Below, in pieces: positions 9,319 to 17,405 of a stretch of 64,000 bases of DNA. The notes beneath the pieces were generated by a model. The model did no database searches, was not told where the DNA came from, and saw only the letters and a program-made list of their open reading frames with translations. The position numbers and the translations under genes are program-made. How positions within the stretch are numbered: position 1 is the stretch's first letter; the number at the start of each line of letters is the position of its first letter. Location of the stretch: positions 55,119-119,118 of the forward strand of contig JAJONO010000008.1 in assembly GCA_021323535.1 (NCBI GenBank), read 5' to 3'. This DNA is from Bacteroidota bacterium (lineage in GTDB: Bacteria; Bacteroidota; Bacteroidia; B-17B0; Aurantibacillaceae).

Positions 9319-10194
9319 TTAGTTTTTTGGTACGTTTATATAAGAGAAATACACATCTTCCAGATCGGCTTCCACCGGCGTGAATTTATTATCCGGAAGA
9401 GAATCGTGCATCACATGTACGATGATTTTTCCTTCAGAAACTTTTGTAGAAATAACTTTGTGCTGCTGGCGGTAATCGTTCAGTTCTTCCTTGGCAATGG
9501 TTGCCGAAAATATTTTTCCTCTCAGTAAATCGAGTGCTTCCGATGTTTTTCCTTTAAATAGCACCTGTCCCAGATTCATCACGGCCATATTGTTACAAAG
9601 ATTACGAACGTCTTCTACAATATGCGTAGAAAGAATAACAACGATGTTCTCCCCTACTTCACTTAATAAATTATGAAAGCGATTACGCTCCTGAGGATCG
9701 AGTCCCGCCGTTGGCTCATCCACAATTACCACTTTAGGGTTCCCGAGAAGAGCCTGCGCGATTCCGAAACGCTGACGCATACCGCCGCTATAATCGCCAA
9801 TATAGCGGTGCTTTACTTCGTATAAATTAGTTTGATTCAATAAAGCGTCACAAACTTCCTTACGTTCTTTTTTATTAGAAATGCCCTTAAGAATGGCGAA
9901 ATGATGCAGCATATCCTCAGCGCTTACCTTCGGATAAAAACCAAAATCCTGCGGAAGATACCCCAAAACTTTCCGCATTTCATCTTTCTGGTTAATGACA
10001 TCCAGTTCGTCTAAATGAATGGTTCCTGAGCTTGGCTCCTGCAGCGTGGCAATGGTGCGCATGAGACTTGATTTGCCGGCGCCGTTAGGTCCGAGCAATC
10101 CGAACATTCCGTTCGAAATTTCGAGGTTAACATCTGTTAAGGCTTTTGTTCCGTCGGAATAAAGCTTACTGAGGTTGGAGATTTTTAAAAGCAT
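9319..10194 (-). CDS. ABC transporter ATP-binding protein, partner of the permease-peptidase
   Basis: 291 residues. Walker A GPNGAGKSS (35-43), Q-loop in YLPQDFGF, signature YSGGMRQR, Walker B VVIVDEP, D-loop GLDP and switch His in LSTHIVED are all intact, so it should hydrolyse ATP. The C-terminal 80 residues (GKTSEALDLLRG onward) resemble the regulatory tail of CcmA/NatA-type ATPases. It ends 3 bases before the permease-M1 fusion, so the two almost certainly form one complex. The 97-bp gap upstream probably holds the operon promoter. Confidence 0.9.
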   Translation of the reverse strand: MLLKISNLSKLYSDGTKALTDVNLEISNGMFGLLGPNGAGKSSLMRTIATLQEPSSGTIHLDELDVINQKDEMRKVLGYLPQDFGFYPKVSAEDMLHHFAILKGISNKKERKEVCDALLNQTNLYEVKHRYIGDYSGGMRQRFGIAQALLGNPKVVIVDEPTAGLDPQERNRFHNLLSEVGENIVVILSTHIVEDVRNLCNNMAVMNLGQVLFKGKTSEALDLLRGKIFSATIAKEELNDYRQQHKVISTKVSEGKIIVHVMHDSLPDNKFTPVEADLEDVYFSYINVPKN

Positions 10195-10291
10195 GTCGTT
10201 GTCTTTAGGGTAAAATTATACAATAAAGACGTGGAGCTTTTTAAAATGTTACAGATTGAGAAGATTACTTTACGAGCGGAAATTAATAGAC

Positions 10292-10933
10292 TTAAACCGT
10301 GCTTTTTTGAGGTTTAAAATTGGTGACATCGAGCTGCTTTGTACATAAAAAGTACTCATCATCTATTTTATTGGAACAAACGATCACGGTTCTGTCTTCG
10401 CTGTTTTTGGTAAGAAGGTCCTTATACCAGGTAATAGCTTCTTTATCCAGGTTGGAAACCGGTTCATCCAGTAATAACATTGGCGTATCGGCAAGAATAG
10501 CGAGTCCGAGTTTTAAACGCTGTTTCATGCCGCTGGAAAACTGTTTGATGAATTTATTTTTAGCGTGGCCAAGCTGGATGATCTCGATCACTTCTTTAGA
10601 GGATAGTTTACTTTTAAATGGTTTGAACATAGCAGAGTGTTCCACCATTTCAGTCAATGTAAAATCTTCTATTAATTGTAAGTACGGTGATGCGAAAGAA
10701 ATAAGGCTTTTAAGTTCGTCTTCTTCCACTTGCTTTCCATTATAGGTATATTCAATGGAGCCTTCGTAATAACCTGCGAATCCGCTGATGACTTGCAGCA
10801 AAGTTGATTTACCGGAACCGTTTCCGCCAAGGATAACTACTTTGTCGCCAGCTTCAATATCAAAAAACAAATTTCGGAAGACCCATTCCGGTCCGAATTT
10901 TTTTCCGACGCTGTTTATTTGAATGGAAATCAA
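10292..10933 (-). CDS. ABC transporter ATP-binding protein (CcmA-like), next to lpxA
   Basis: 213 residues, a single ATPase domain: Walker A GGNGSGKST (36-44), signature FSSGMKQR, Walker B MLLLDEP, D-loop NLD. The position of the switch (H-loop) histidine reads VIVCSNKID, with Asn in place of His, which is unusual and may slow or abolish hydrolysis. The start overlaps the stop of lpxA by 4 bases, so it is translationally coupled to the lipid A genes. No permease lies beside it; the partner must be encoded elsewhere or be one of the dispersed membrane proteins. A lipid or envelope transport role is inferred from context only. Confidence 0.8.
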   Translation of the reverse strand: MISIQINSVGKKFGPEWVFRNLFFDIEAGDKVVILGGNGSGKSTLLQVISGFAGYYEGSIEYTYNGKQVEEDELKSLISFASPYLQLIEDFTLTEMVEHSAMFKPFKSKLSSKEVIEIIQLGHAKNKFIKQFSSGMKQRLKLGLAILADTPMLLLDEPVSNLDKEAITWYKDLLTKNSEDRTVIVCSNKIDDEYFLCTKQLDVTNFKPQKSTV

Positions 10934-11703
10934 ATCCCTTTTACAATTCCGTCTTTCTGATTCCGGATAAATCCTACAATTTCTTTCCTGTATTGCGAAT
11001 CAGGAATTTCAGATTCAACGATCTCAAGCGCGTTGGTGATATTGTGACCGCGCACAAAAATGATGCGGTAAATGTCTTCGATCTGTTTGATCACTTCTTT
11101 ATCAAAACCTCTTCTGGCCAATCCAATTGTATTTACACCAATGAACTGAAGTGGTTCGCGCGCCACACGAATGTATGGCGGAATACTTTTTCTTACAAGA
11201 GAAGCGCCTGCTACAAATGAATGCGCGCCAATGTTTACGAATTGCTGCGCTGCAACAACTCCTTCAATGATCGCGAAATCTTCGATGGTAATATGTCCGG
11301 CCAGGCTTCCGTTATTGGCAATGATCACATTGTTTCCAACGAGACAATCGTGCCCTAAATGCGTGTACGCCATAATGAGGCAATTATCTCCCACTTTGGT
11401 TGTCATGCGATCCGCTGTTCCTTTATGAATAGTGGCGTATTCGCGAATGGTAGTGTTTTTACCAATGACCGTGTTGGATTTTTCGCCTTTGTATTTTAAA
11501 TCCTGGTTGATGATTCCGATAATGGCTCCCGGAAAAATCTTGCAACCTTCTCCGATAACTGTATCAGGATAGATGACCGCGTTGGGATGAATGTAAACAT
11601 TATCGCCAATCTCCACATCTTCATAAATTGTCGCGAAGGCAGAGATGGTAACGTTCTTACCTATTTTAGCTTTGGGATGAACTGATGCAAGGTTAGAAAT
11701 CAT
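10930..11703 (-). CDS. lpxA: Acyl-[ACP]-UDP-N-acetylglucosamine O-acyltransferase
   Basis: 257 residues, the usual LpxA length. It has about ten hexapeptide turns (IGKNVTI, IGDNVYI, IGEGCKI and so on) forming a left-handed beta-helix, and a C-terminal helical domain. THLGHDCLVGN carries His118, the equivalent of catalytic His125 of E. coli. The E. coli VHQF segment reads AAQQF here, so the second active-site His (His144) is Gln; I do not know whether this is the norm in Bacteroidota. It catalyses the first step of lipid A synthesis. Directly downstream of lpxC-fabZ (3-base gap) and overlapping the ABC ATPase. Confidence 0.95.
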   Translation of the reverse strand: MISNLASVHPKAKIGKNVTISAFATIYEDVEIGDNVYIHPNAVIYPDTVIGEGCKIFPGAIIGIINQDLKYKGEKSNTVIGKNTTIREYATIHKGTADRMTTKVGDNCLIMAYTHLGHDCLVGNNVIIANNGSLAGHITIEDFAIIEGVVAAQQFVNIGAHSFVAGASLVRKSIPPYIRVAREPLQFIGVNTIGLARRGFDKEVIKQIEDIYRIIFVRGHNITNALEIVESEIPDSQYRKEIVGFIRNQKDGIVKGI

Positions 11704-11706
11704 AAA

Positions 11707-13143
11707 TTAACTTACTTCGGCAGTTTGTTTTACTTCCTTATTTTTAACTTTTGAAAGAAGCGCCATCATTTCGGCTTCCATCACCTGTTTATCTCTTACG
11801 AATGCTTCGCCTCTCATGTGAACAATTCCACGACGAATAGGTGTAAGCAATACGAGTTTAAATACGATGGTATCTCCAGGAATTACCTGGTTCTTGAATT
11901 TCACTTTGTCAATGCTCATGAAAAACGTGAGGTAATTTTCAGGATCGGGAACTTTGCTTAACGAGAAAATTCCTCCAACCTGTGCCATAGCTTCGATCTG
12001 AAGTACACCCGGGAAAACCGGCGATTCAGGAAAGTGGCCGCGGAAAAAATCTTCGTTCATGCTCACATTCTTCACACCAACAATTCCTTCTTCCGTAATT
12101 TCCATGATCTTGTCAACGAAAAGGAATGGCTGACGGTGCGGTAATATTTTCTGGATCTGGTTAATATCGTAAAGCGGAGTTTTATTCAGATCATAAGGAA
12201 CAAAAAGATTTTTCTTTTTCCTCATGTTCTCTTCTTTGATGCGTTGTTTTATCTTTCTTGCAAAGGCAACGTTTCCGGCATGACCAGGACGCGCTGCAAG
12301 AACGTGGATCCTTAATGGTTTTCCAACCAAAGCGAGATCACCAATAATATCAAGCAGTTTATGACGGGCAGGTTCGTTGTAGAAATGAAGTTGTGTATTA
12401 TTGAGAACACCTTTACCCTTTACTTCAACGTGTTCTTTCTTGAACACTTTTTTAAGATGATCGAGCTTGTCTTTAGGAAGTTCTTTATCTACCAATACAA
12501 TTGCATTATCAAGATCGCCACCCTTAATCAGGTTGTGCGCCAGTAACGCTTCTAATTCGTGAAGAAAAACAAAGGTTCTGCACTTGGCAATTTCAGTTTT
12601 AAACTGATCGATGGCATAGATTCCCGCGTGTTGTGTTCCGAGAACGTCGCTGTTATAATCCACCATCACAGTGCAGCGATAAGTTTCCTGTGGAACAGCG
12701 AGCATTTCCACTTTTTTAACAGGATCTTCGTAAGTAAGGTTTTCGGTAAGTTCAAAATAATCCCTGAACGCATCCTGTTCAACGATCTCGGCAGCTTCAA
12801 GAGCTTCTATGAATTTCCATGAACTTCCATCCATGATTGGCATTTCAGGACCGGTCATCTGGATAAGACAGTTGTCAATTCCTAATCCAACTAAAGCAGC
12901 AAGCACGTGTTCGGTTGTATAAACACGAACCCCGTTTTTTTCGAGCGTGGTTCCTCTTGAAGTATCCACCACGAGGTCAGCGTCCGCATCAATAATCGGA
13001 GAACCTTCCACATCTGTTCTTTGAAATTTATACCAATGATTTACAGGCGCGGGGTTAAAGGTGATGGTCACCGGCTCCCCTGTATGCAAACCCTTTCCTG
13101 ACACGGAAACAGTCTGCTTTATGGTTCTTTGTTTTTCGTTCAT
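11707..13143 (-). CDS. lpxC-fabZ: Bifunctional UDP-3-O-acyl-GlcNAc deacetylase / 3-hydroxyacyl-ACP dehydratase
   Basis: 478 residues from the ATG at 13143; an in-frame start 108 bases further up would add a non-homologous tail, and the LpxC homology starts at MNEKQRTIKQTVS. LpxC part (1-310): zinc ligands His79, His261 and Asp265 (RHKLLDIIGDL) and general base His288. FabZ part (about 325-470): LPHRQPFLFVD, catalytic His370 in GHFPESPVFPG and Glu384 in QIEAMAQ. This fusion is characteristic of Bacteroidota and joins lipid A deacetylation to the supply of hydroxyacyl-ACP metabolism. First gene of lpxC-fabZ, lpxA, ABC ATPase. Confidence 0.96.
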   Translation of the reverse strand: MNEKQRTIKQTVSVSGKGLHTGEPVTITFNPAPVNHWYKFQRTDVEGSPIIDADADLVVDTSRGTTLEKNGVRVYTTEHVLAALVGLGIDNCLIQMTGPEMPIMDGSSWKFIEALEAAEIVEQDAFRDYFELTENLTYEDPVKKVEMLAVPQETYRCTVMVDYNSDVLGTQHAGIYAIDQFKTEIAKCRTFVFLHELEALLAHNLIKGGDLDNAIVLVDKELPKDKLDHLKKVFKKEHVEVKGKGVLNNTQLHFYNEPARHKLLDIIGDLALVGKPLRIHVLAARPGHAGNVAFARKIKQRIKEENMRKKKNLFVPYDLNKTPLYDINQIQKILPHRQPFLFVDKIMEITEEGIVGVKNVSMNEDFFRGHFPESPVFPGVLQIEAMAQVGGIFSLSKVPDPENYLTFFMSIDKVKFKNQVIPGDTIVFKLVLLTPIRRGIVHMRGEAFVRDKQVMEAEMMALLSKVKNKEVKQTAEVS

Positions 13144-13227
13144 AGCTATACTGCGAGTAGCTGTAAATATAGTGAATTTTTTGAAGTGGATTTGGGGCTT
13201 TTTGTGATGAATTACCTGCTTTTTAAG

Positions 13228-13276
13228 CCGCGGATTCCACAGATTTTCCAAGATAAATAATCTGTGTGAATCCGCG
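13228..13276. repeat. Intergenic palindromic repeat (CGGATT/CACAGATT type)
   Basis: CCGCGGATTCCACAGATT at left pairs with AATCTGTGTGAATCCGCG at right, with a loop of about 12 bases. Same family as the repeats at 16194, 48122, 56160, 58930 and 63682. A second, smaller hairpin (AAGTCGCA / TGCGGCTT, about 13291-13322) lies beside it, just past the stop of the beta-barrel gene. Confidence 0.7.
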
Positions 13277-13328
13277 AAATCCGATGCTTAAGTCGCAGCT
13301 TCAGCACAGGCGTTGCGGCTTTAATGCC

Positions 13329-14756
13329 TTAAAATCCCGAGGTAAGATGTATATAAAACCCACCCTGCATTTGCCTGTTGAAGCTGTACTCGAATCTCAT
13401 TACGAGGTCGTAGTAAGAGATAAAATCAATACCTATACCATAACCGTATTGCCATGAATTTGTAAGGTCATTGGTTTTGTAAAAGAATCTGTCTTCTACA
13501 TATCCGGCGTCAAAAAACACATTCACAAAGGCGTAGAATGGAATGGTGCTGAACTGTTTGATGTTTTTAAGCAAACCAGGTTGAAACACCCGTGGCTTCA
13601 GAAACTGATAACGAAAACTGTTTGTGGTGAGAAAATAACGTTGTCCCTCTATGAGATAATATTCATACCCCCTCACCAAATCAGAATATCCCAGTGCACG
13701 GTTAAAATAAAACGAAACCGATTCTGTGTTCATCAATCTTCCTCTCGCCAGATTGCTCATGTAAAAACGGTCGCTTAATTTAGTGTGCTTTCTTAAACTG
13801 GTAGTAAGATAAAGCAAATCTACAGGAGAGGATGGTGAATATTCGAAACCATCTTTTGTAACCCAGCAATCAAAGGCCCAACCTTGTAAAGGATACACCT
13901 TGTTATCGCGGTTATCGTAAGTGTAACGGTATTGCAGGGAAACGTAGCCTATCTGTTTACGGCTCTTACCATGGAACTCGGGATTGAGTTTAAGAACCGT
14001 ATCCCCAATAGTGTTGGTTTTATACAGGAGTTCCATCGTGGTTTGTTCATACAAATTAGGACGATGTGTAATTCCTGCTTTTGCTTCGTGTTCCTGGCGA
14101 AGGTATTTTTTGTAATCCCTTACGAAAAGCGGAAGATTGTTTTCGGTTTTGTAAGTAACTTCATTGTTCCTTCCATAGACATACAGCATATTAAACCCCA
14201 GCGTTTGCCTTTTGTTAATGTAAGGAATGCGGTAACTGAATCCGTATTTTTCGGAATACCCTCTTTGAAAAAGAAGCACGAGCCTGTCTTTTACCCCGGT
14301 AAAATTTTCGAGTCCCAACGCAAAACCATAATTGATGCGAAACAGATCTTTCGTCTGCCACCAGGTGTTAAAATTCCTGTCCTGTATTTCAAACACCGGT
14401 ATCGGAAAAATATACCAACGTTCCTTAACATCTATGTTGAACCCGATCGTTTTTTTGTCGTGATCGATCGCCGGATAAATGGTATCGTAAATAAAAAGCT
14501 GAGTGTTAAAAATGTTCTGTTCGCTGCGCTTTATGATTTTCGGAAGTTCTTTCAGTTGAATGGTATCACCGGGCTTATTGGCAAGCTCGCGGGTAATAAT
14601 CCTTTCTTTGGTTTTTCTGTTGCCGGAAATTTTTACATCATCAATTTTGTAGTATGCGCTACTATCAACGTTCTGCGCATAACACAGGGAAAAATGAAAC
14701 AGGGAAAAGAATAAGAGTAAGCGGAATTTAGATATTGAGGAAATGTAAAAACTCAT
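13329..14756 (-). CDS. POTRA/beta-barrel outer-membrane protein of the Omp85 (BamA/TamA-like) family
   Basis: 475 residues: signal peptide (about 1-27, ending CYAQ), one POTRA-like unit (about 35-110: YYKIDDVKISGNRKTKERIITREL ... IGFNIDVKERWY, split by a short loop), then a C-terminal barrel of alternating strands (about 120-475) ending in the aromatic GF expected for outer-membrane proteins. It is shorter than BamA, with one POTRA instead of five, so it is a paralogue and not the core assembly factor. The only in-frame ATG overlaps the end of the CBS-domain gene by 29 bases, which couples the two. Confidence 0.85.
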   Translation of the reverse strand: MSFYISSISKFRLLLFFSLFHFSLCYAQNVDSSAYYKIDDVKISGNRKTKERIITRELANKPGDTIQLKELPKIIKRSEQNIFNTQLFIYDTIYPAIDHDKKTIGFNIDVKERWYIFPIPVFEIQDRNFNTWWQTKDLFRINYGFALGLENFTGVKDRLVLLFQRGYSEKYGFSYRIPYINKRQTLGFNMLYVYGRNNEVTYKTENNLPLFVRDYKKYLRQEHEAKAGITHRPNLYEQTTMELLYKTNTIGDTVLKLNPEFHGKSRKQIGYVSLQYRYTYDNRDNKVYPLQGWAFDCWVTKDGFEYSPSSPVDLLYLTTSLRKHTKLSDRFYMSNLARGRLMNTESVSFYFNRALGYSDLVRGYEYYLIEGQRYFLTTNSFRYQFLKPRVFQPGLLKNIKQFSTIPFYAFVNVFFDAGYVEDRFFYKTNDLTNSWQYGYGIGIDFISYYDLVMRFEYSFNRQMQGGFYIHLTSGF

Positions 14757-15390
14757 TCAATTTGTCTTTCATGTCGGTATCATAATCGCCATGATGAAAT
14801 GTTGCTTTTACGGTATAATTGTAGCGCGTAAATGTCTGCAATATTCCCGAAAGGTCTTCCCTGTTTAATTTAAGGGTTACTTCCAGTTTCATACTGTCTG
14901 GCTGAGAGGACACATGTAAACTTAATACTTTTGCGTCATTACTTTCAACAATATTTCCGATTTGTGTTACGGAGTAATCATTCTGGTTCAATTCAAGTAC
15001 GATTACGCCTCCAGGATTTTGTACGGCCGTCATGTTACTAAGGTTTTGTACAATCCCTTTTAGTGTAATGCAGCCTTTATACATTTCTTTATCATCAAGA
15101 ACTGGGATCAATGTTAAATTGAGACTGCTCATAAGTTTTACCAGCTCATATGTATGCTGGTAATGATGTATAATAGGCTTTAGTAAAGGAAGTTTGCTTT
15201 TGTTGATCGGCTCGTCCGGACTCTCATAATCCATCAGATCGGCTTCGGCAACAATGCCAATAAGTTCACGGTTATTTACCACTGCCAGATGCGATACTTT
15301 AAATTGTTCCATCCAGTCCAGTGCCATCTCCACGGTGTCAGTTATCTTCAACGGGGGAATCTCGTCTGTTATTAAATCTCCAACTAACAT
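14728..15390 (-). CDS. CBS-pair domain protein
   Basis: 220 residues. Two CBS motifs: about 1-60 (VGDLITDEIPPLKITDTVEMAL ... LIGIVAEADLMDY) and about 75-130 (PIIHHYQHTYELVKLM ... MYKGCITLKGIVQNL). The remainder (140-220: VIVLELNQNDYSVTQIGNIVE ... VTLKLNREDLSGILQTFTRY) has an ACT-like alternation, as in AcuB-type proteins. CBS pairs usually bind adenine nucleotides or SAM, so this is probably a ligand-sensing regulator. In my recollection such a gene is often close to pdxJ and Omp85-type genes in Bacteroidota, which fits here. Ligand unknown. Confidence 0.85.
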   Translation of the reverse strand: MLVGDLITDEIPPLKITDTVEMALDWMEQFKVSHLAVVNNRELIGIVAEADLMDYESPDEPINKSKLPLLKPIIHHYQHTYELVKLMSSLNLTLIPVLDDKEMYKGCITLKGIVQNLSNMTAVQNPGGVIVLELNQNDYSVTQIGNIVESNDAKVLSLHVSSQPDSMKLEVTLKLNREDLSGILQTFTRYNYTVKATFHHGDYDTDMKDKLNEFLHFLNI

Positions 15391-15411
15391 ATTTCAAGTG
15401 CTTTAGTTTAT

Positions 15412-15419
15412 CAAATGTA
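15412..15419 (-). promoter_or_regulatory. Bacteroidota-type -7 box (TACATTTG)
   Basis: On the minus strand TACATTTG matches TAnnTTTG exactly and lies 21 bases upstream of the CBS-gene ATG (15390). The same octamer precedes the SAM riboswitch. On the opposite strand, facing pdxJ, only a weaker TACTTTTA (15432-15439) is seen. Confidence 0.45.
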
Positions 15420-15473
15420 GTAAATAAGTTTTACTTTTATCCTCCTAAAAAGATACGAAAAATTTCCTAAAAA

Positions 15474-16190
15474 ATGACAAAACTAAGCGTTAATATCAAT
15501 AAAATTGCTACGCTACGGAACGCCCGTGGCGGCAATGTTCCAGACGTTCTTAAAGCGGCAAAGGACATTGAACGCTTTGGTGCGCAAGGAATTACTGTTC
15601 ATCCTCGTCCCGACGAAAGACACATTACTTTTAAAGATGTTCGTGATCTTAAAAAAATTGTCACAACAGAATTCAATATTGAAGGTAATCCTAAAGAACA
15701 AAAGTTCATTGATCTTGTCCTGGAAGTAAAACCCGAACAGGTAACACTGGTGCCCGATACACAAGGACAGCTTACCAGCGATCACGGATGGGACACTATA
15801 AAGAACAAAGATTTTCTTACGGAGATCATCGCTGTTTTTAAATCAAAGAACATACGCACATCTGTTTTTGTTGACCCTGTTATTGCTATGGTAGAAGGCG
15901 CCAAAGAAACAGGCACCGACAGAATAGAACTTTATACTGAGAGCTACGCGCATCTTTACAACAAGGAAAGAGAGAAAATTATTCTGCCATTTACAGAAGC
16001 AGCAAAAAAAGCAAACGAATTATCATTGGGAATAAATGCAGGGCATGATCTTAGTCTTGATAACCTTGCCTTCTTTAAACAGAATGTGCCAGGATTACTG
16101 GAAGTATCGATAGGGCATGCATTGATAAGCGACGCATTGTATTTTGGATTAGAGAACACGGTGCAGATGTATTTAAAACAATTGAAATAA
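15474..16190 (+). CDS. pdxJ: Pyridoxine 5'-phosphate synthase
   Basis: 238 residues, the usual PdxJ length. It starts [20 protein letters not shown], with the conserved RxARGG segment; [13 protein letters not shown] carries the active-site His43; NIEGNP carries Glu70; AGHDLSLDN near 190 holds the second active-site His. The enzyme condenses 3-amino-2-oxopropyl phosphate with 1-deoxyxylulose 5-phosphate to make pyridoxine phosphate, the last step of the DXP-dependent vitamin B6 route. Transcribed divergently from the CBS gene and followed by a palindromic repeat. Confidence 0.96.
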   Translation: MTKLSVNINKIATLRNARGGNVPDVLKAAKDIERFGAQGITVHPRPDERHITFKDVRDLKKIVTTEFNIEGNPKEQKFIDLVLEVKPEQVTLVPDTQGQLTSDHGWDTIKNKDFLTEIIAVFKSKNIRTSVFVDPVIAMVEGAKETGTDRIELYTESYAHLYNKEREKIILPFTEAAKKANELSLGINAGHDLSLDNLAFFKQNVPGLLEVSIGHALISDALYFGLENTVQMYLKQLK

Positions 16191-16193
16191 TAA

Positions 16194-16266
16194 CTCACGC
16201 AGATCGCGCGGATTTCGCAGATCAATAAGAAAAGATTTAAAAATTATCTGCGCGATCTGCGTGCAA
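16194..16266. repeat. Intergenic palindromic repeat (CACGCAGATCGCGC type)
   Basis: CACGCAGATCGCGCGGAT at left and ATCTGCGCGATCTGCGTG at right form a stem of about 14 bp around an A/T-rich loop. Situated between pdxJ and the esterase. The same words occur at 63826-63847 (CTGCGAAATCAGCGCGATCT) and, degraded, at 48124. Confidence 0.75.
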
Positions 16267-16272
16267 TAAAAT

Positions 16273-17040
16273 ATGAAATTAGCATACAGAGAATTCGGAA
16301 GCGGTGAGCCGCTTGTTATATTACACGGTTTATTCGGACAAAGCGATAACTGGAACACACTCGCCAAACAATTTGCCGAAAAAGGCTTTCATGTGTTCAC
16401 CATCGATCAGCGTAATCACGGACTTTCTCCTCACAGCGATACCTGGGATTATAATGTGATGGCCGACGATCTGAAAGAATTTTTAGAAGATCATAATTTA
16501 CATCACGCCATTTTACTCGGTCATAGCATGGGAGGAAAAACGGTTTTATTCTTCGAATGGAAATATCCTGAAGTGGCTCAGAAATTAATCGTTGCCGATA
16601 TCTCTCCTAGAGCGTACGAACCTCATCACTCCGATGTTCTGGAAGCTTTACATGCGGTTGATTTTTCAGTGGTGAAAACGCGTAAAGAAGCTGAAGCGAA
16701 AATGAACGAGTACATTAAAGATTTCGGGACAAAACAATTTCTCCTCAAAAATATTTACTGGAAAGATTCAGATAATAACGTGATGGACTGGCGCTTTAAT
16801 TTAAAAGTGATCAGCGATAATTACGATAATATCGGAGTAGAGGCTCCCTTATTTAAAAGCGAAACGCCTTGTCTTATTATTCGTGGAGAAAAATCGAATT
16901 ACGTGACTGAAAAAGACATGGAAGATTTCCGTGCCCGTTTTATTGATTGCAAACTTGAAACCGTTGCAGGATCGGGCCATTGGGTACACGCCGAAAAACC
17001 AAAAGAGTTTTTTGAAGTGGTTATGGGGTTTATAAAGTAA
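16273..17040 (+). CDS. Alpha/beta-fold hydrolase, YbfF-like esterase
   Basis: 255 residues. Oxyanion-hole segment LHGLFGQSDNW (18-27), DQRNHGLSPHS (45-54), nucleophile elbow GHSMGG with Ser85, and catalytic His236 in GSGHWVHAEKP near the C-terminus. The spacing and the LHGLFG and GHSMGGK words match the YbfF/EPHD11 esterase subgroup, which cleaves short acyl esters and acyl-CoA. No signal peptide, so cytoplasmic. The palindromic repeat upstream leaves a leader of only 6 bases, so it may depend on read-through from pdxJ. Confidence 0.88.
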   Translation: MKLAYREFGSGEPLVILHGLFGQSDNWNTLAKQFAEKGFHVFTIDQRNHGLSPHSDTWDYNVMADDLKEFLEDHNLHHAILLGHSMGGKTVLFFEWKYPEVAQKLIVADISPRAYEPHHSDVLEALHAVDFSVVKTRKEAEAKMNEYIKDFGTKQFLLKNIYWKDSDNNVMDWRFNLKVISDNYDNIGVEAPLFKSETPCLIIRGEKSNYVTEKDMEDFRARFIDCKLETVAGSGHWVHAEKPKEFFEVVMGFIK

Positions 17041-17051
17041 ATCCTCCCCGA

Positions 17052-17282
17052 TTAATTTACAATCACGCAATTTACAGTTTCTGCCGGTGTAACAAATGAC
17101 TTTGCCGAACAGGCTGACTGTGCATCGGAACGCTTTCTTTCCTTATATGTTGAGGAACTTGTTTTAGAGTAAACTCCTCCAAGCGAGTTGTTATAGTGGT
17201 TACAATCACACTGATATGATTTCTTACATGAGAATGCGGTTAAACCTGTTGCGATAACAAGACAAAAAGCAAATTTTTTCAT
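17052..17282 (-). CDS. Small cysteine-rich lipoprotein, unknown function
   Basis: 76 residues from the ATG at 17282 (an alternative ATG lies 6 bases upstream). The N-terminus is a lipoprotein signal with LTAFSC at about residues 14-19. The mature part has CDCNHY, a short Ser/Thr/Lys-rich stretch and two further Cys (SACSAKS and TVNCVIVN), enough for two disulfides. Convergent with the esterase, and immediately downstream of the tRNA remnant and its terminator. I do not recognise a family. Confidence 0.6.
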   Translation of the reverse strand: MKKFAFCLVIATGLTAFSCKKSYQCDCNHYNNSLGGVYSKTSSSTYKERKRSDAQSACSAKSFVTPAETVNCVIVN

Positions 17283-17297
17283 ATTCAAATTTAAATA

Positions 17298-17328
17298 AAA
17301 TTGCCCATGAAAAATACTCCATGGGCAA
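17298..17328 (-). terminator. Terminator hairpin after the tRNA remnant (duplicate of the tRNA terminator)
   Basis: On the minus strand TTGCCCATG ... CATGGGCAA followed by TTTTATTT. It is the diverged copy of the hairpin at 17704-17730 and marks the end of the duplicated block. Confidence 0.7.
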
Positions 17329-17335
17329 TCTTTTG

Positions 17336-17400
17336 TGCTCCCACCTGGGCACGATCCAGGGACCCTCAGTCCCGATAGCTATCGGGAGAGTCTGATGCCT
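17336..17400 (-). pseudogene. tRNA(CAT) 3' remnant with palindrome in place of the anticodon loop
   Basis: Second copy of the 3' part of the tRNA at 17739-17812. Fifty bases (17320-17369, covering terminator arm, acceptor 3' strand, T-arm and half of the anticodon stem) are identical to 17723-17772, and 11 further bases on the D-arm side (17388-17398) are also identical to 17778-17788. In between, five anticodon-loop bases of the tRNA are replaced by the perfect 18-base palindrome TCCCGATAGCTATCGGGA (17370-17387). The 5' acceptor strand and D-arm are missing, so it cannot be a working tRNA. Confidence 0.85.
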
Positions 17401-17405
17401 CGGTT

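Noticed and set aside
13144..13251. N-terminal extension of LpxC-FabZ
   Set aside because: The 36 extra residues have no LpxC homology, and the family starts at MNEKQRT.
13932..14714. 260-codon frame on the plus strand
   Set aside because: Fully antisense to the POTRA/beta-barrel gene; its composition is the mirror of that gene's codons.
17336..17400. Second functional tRNA next to tRNA(CAT)
   Set aside because: Lacks the 5' acceptor strand and D-arm and has a palindrome in place of the anticodon loop; kept as a tRNA remnant.
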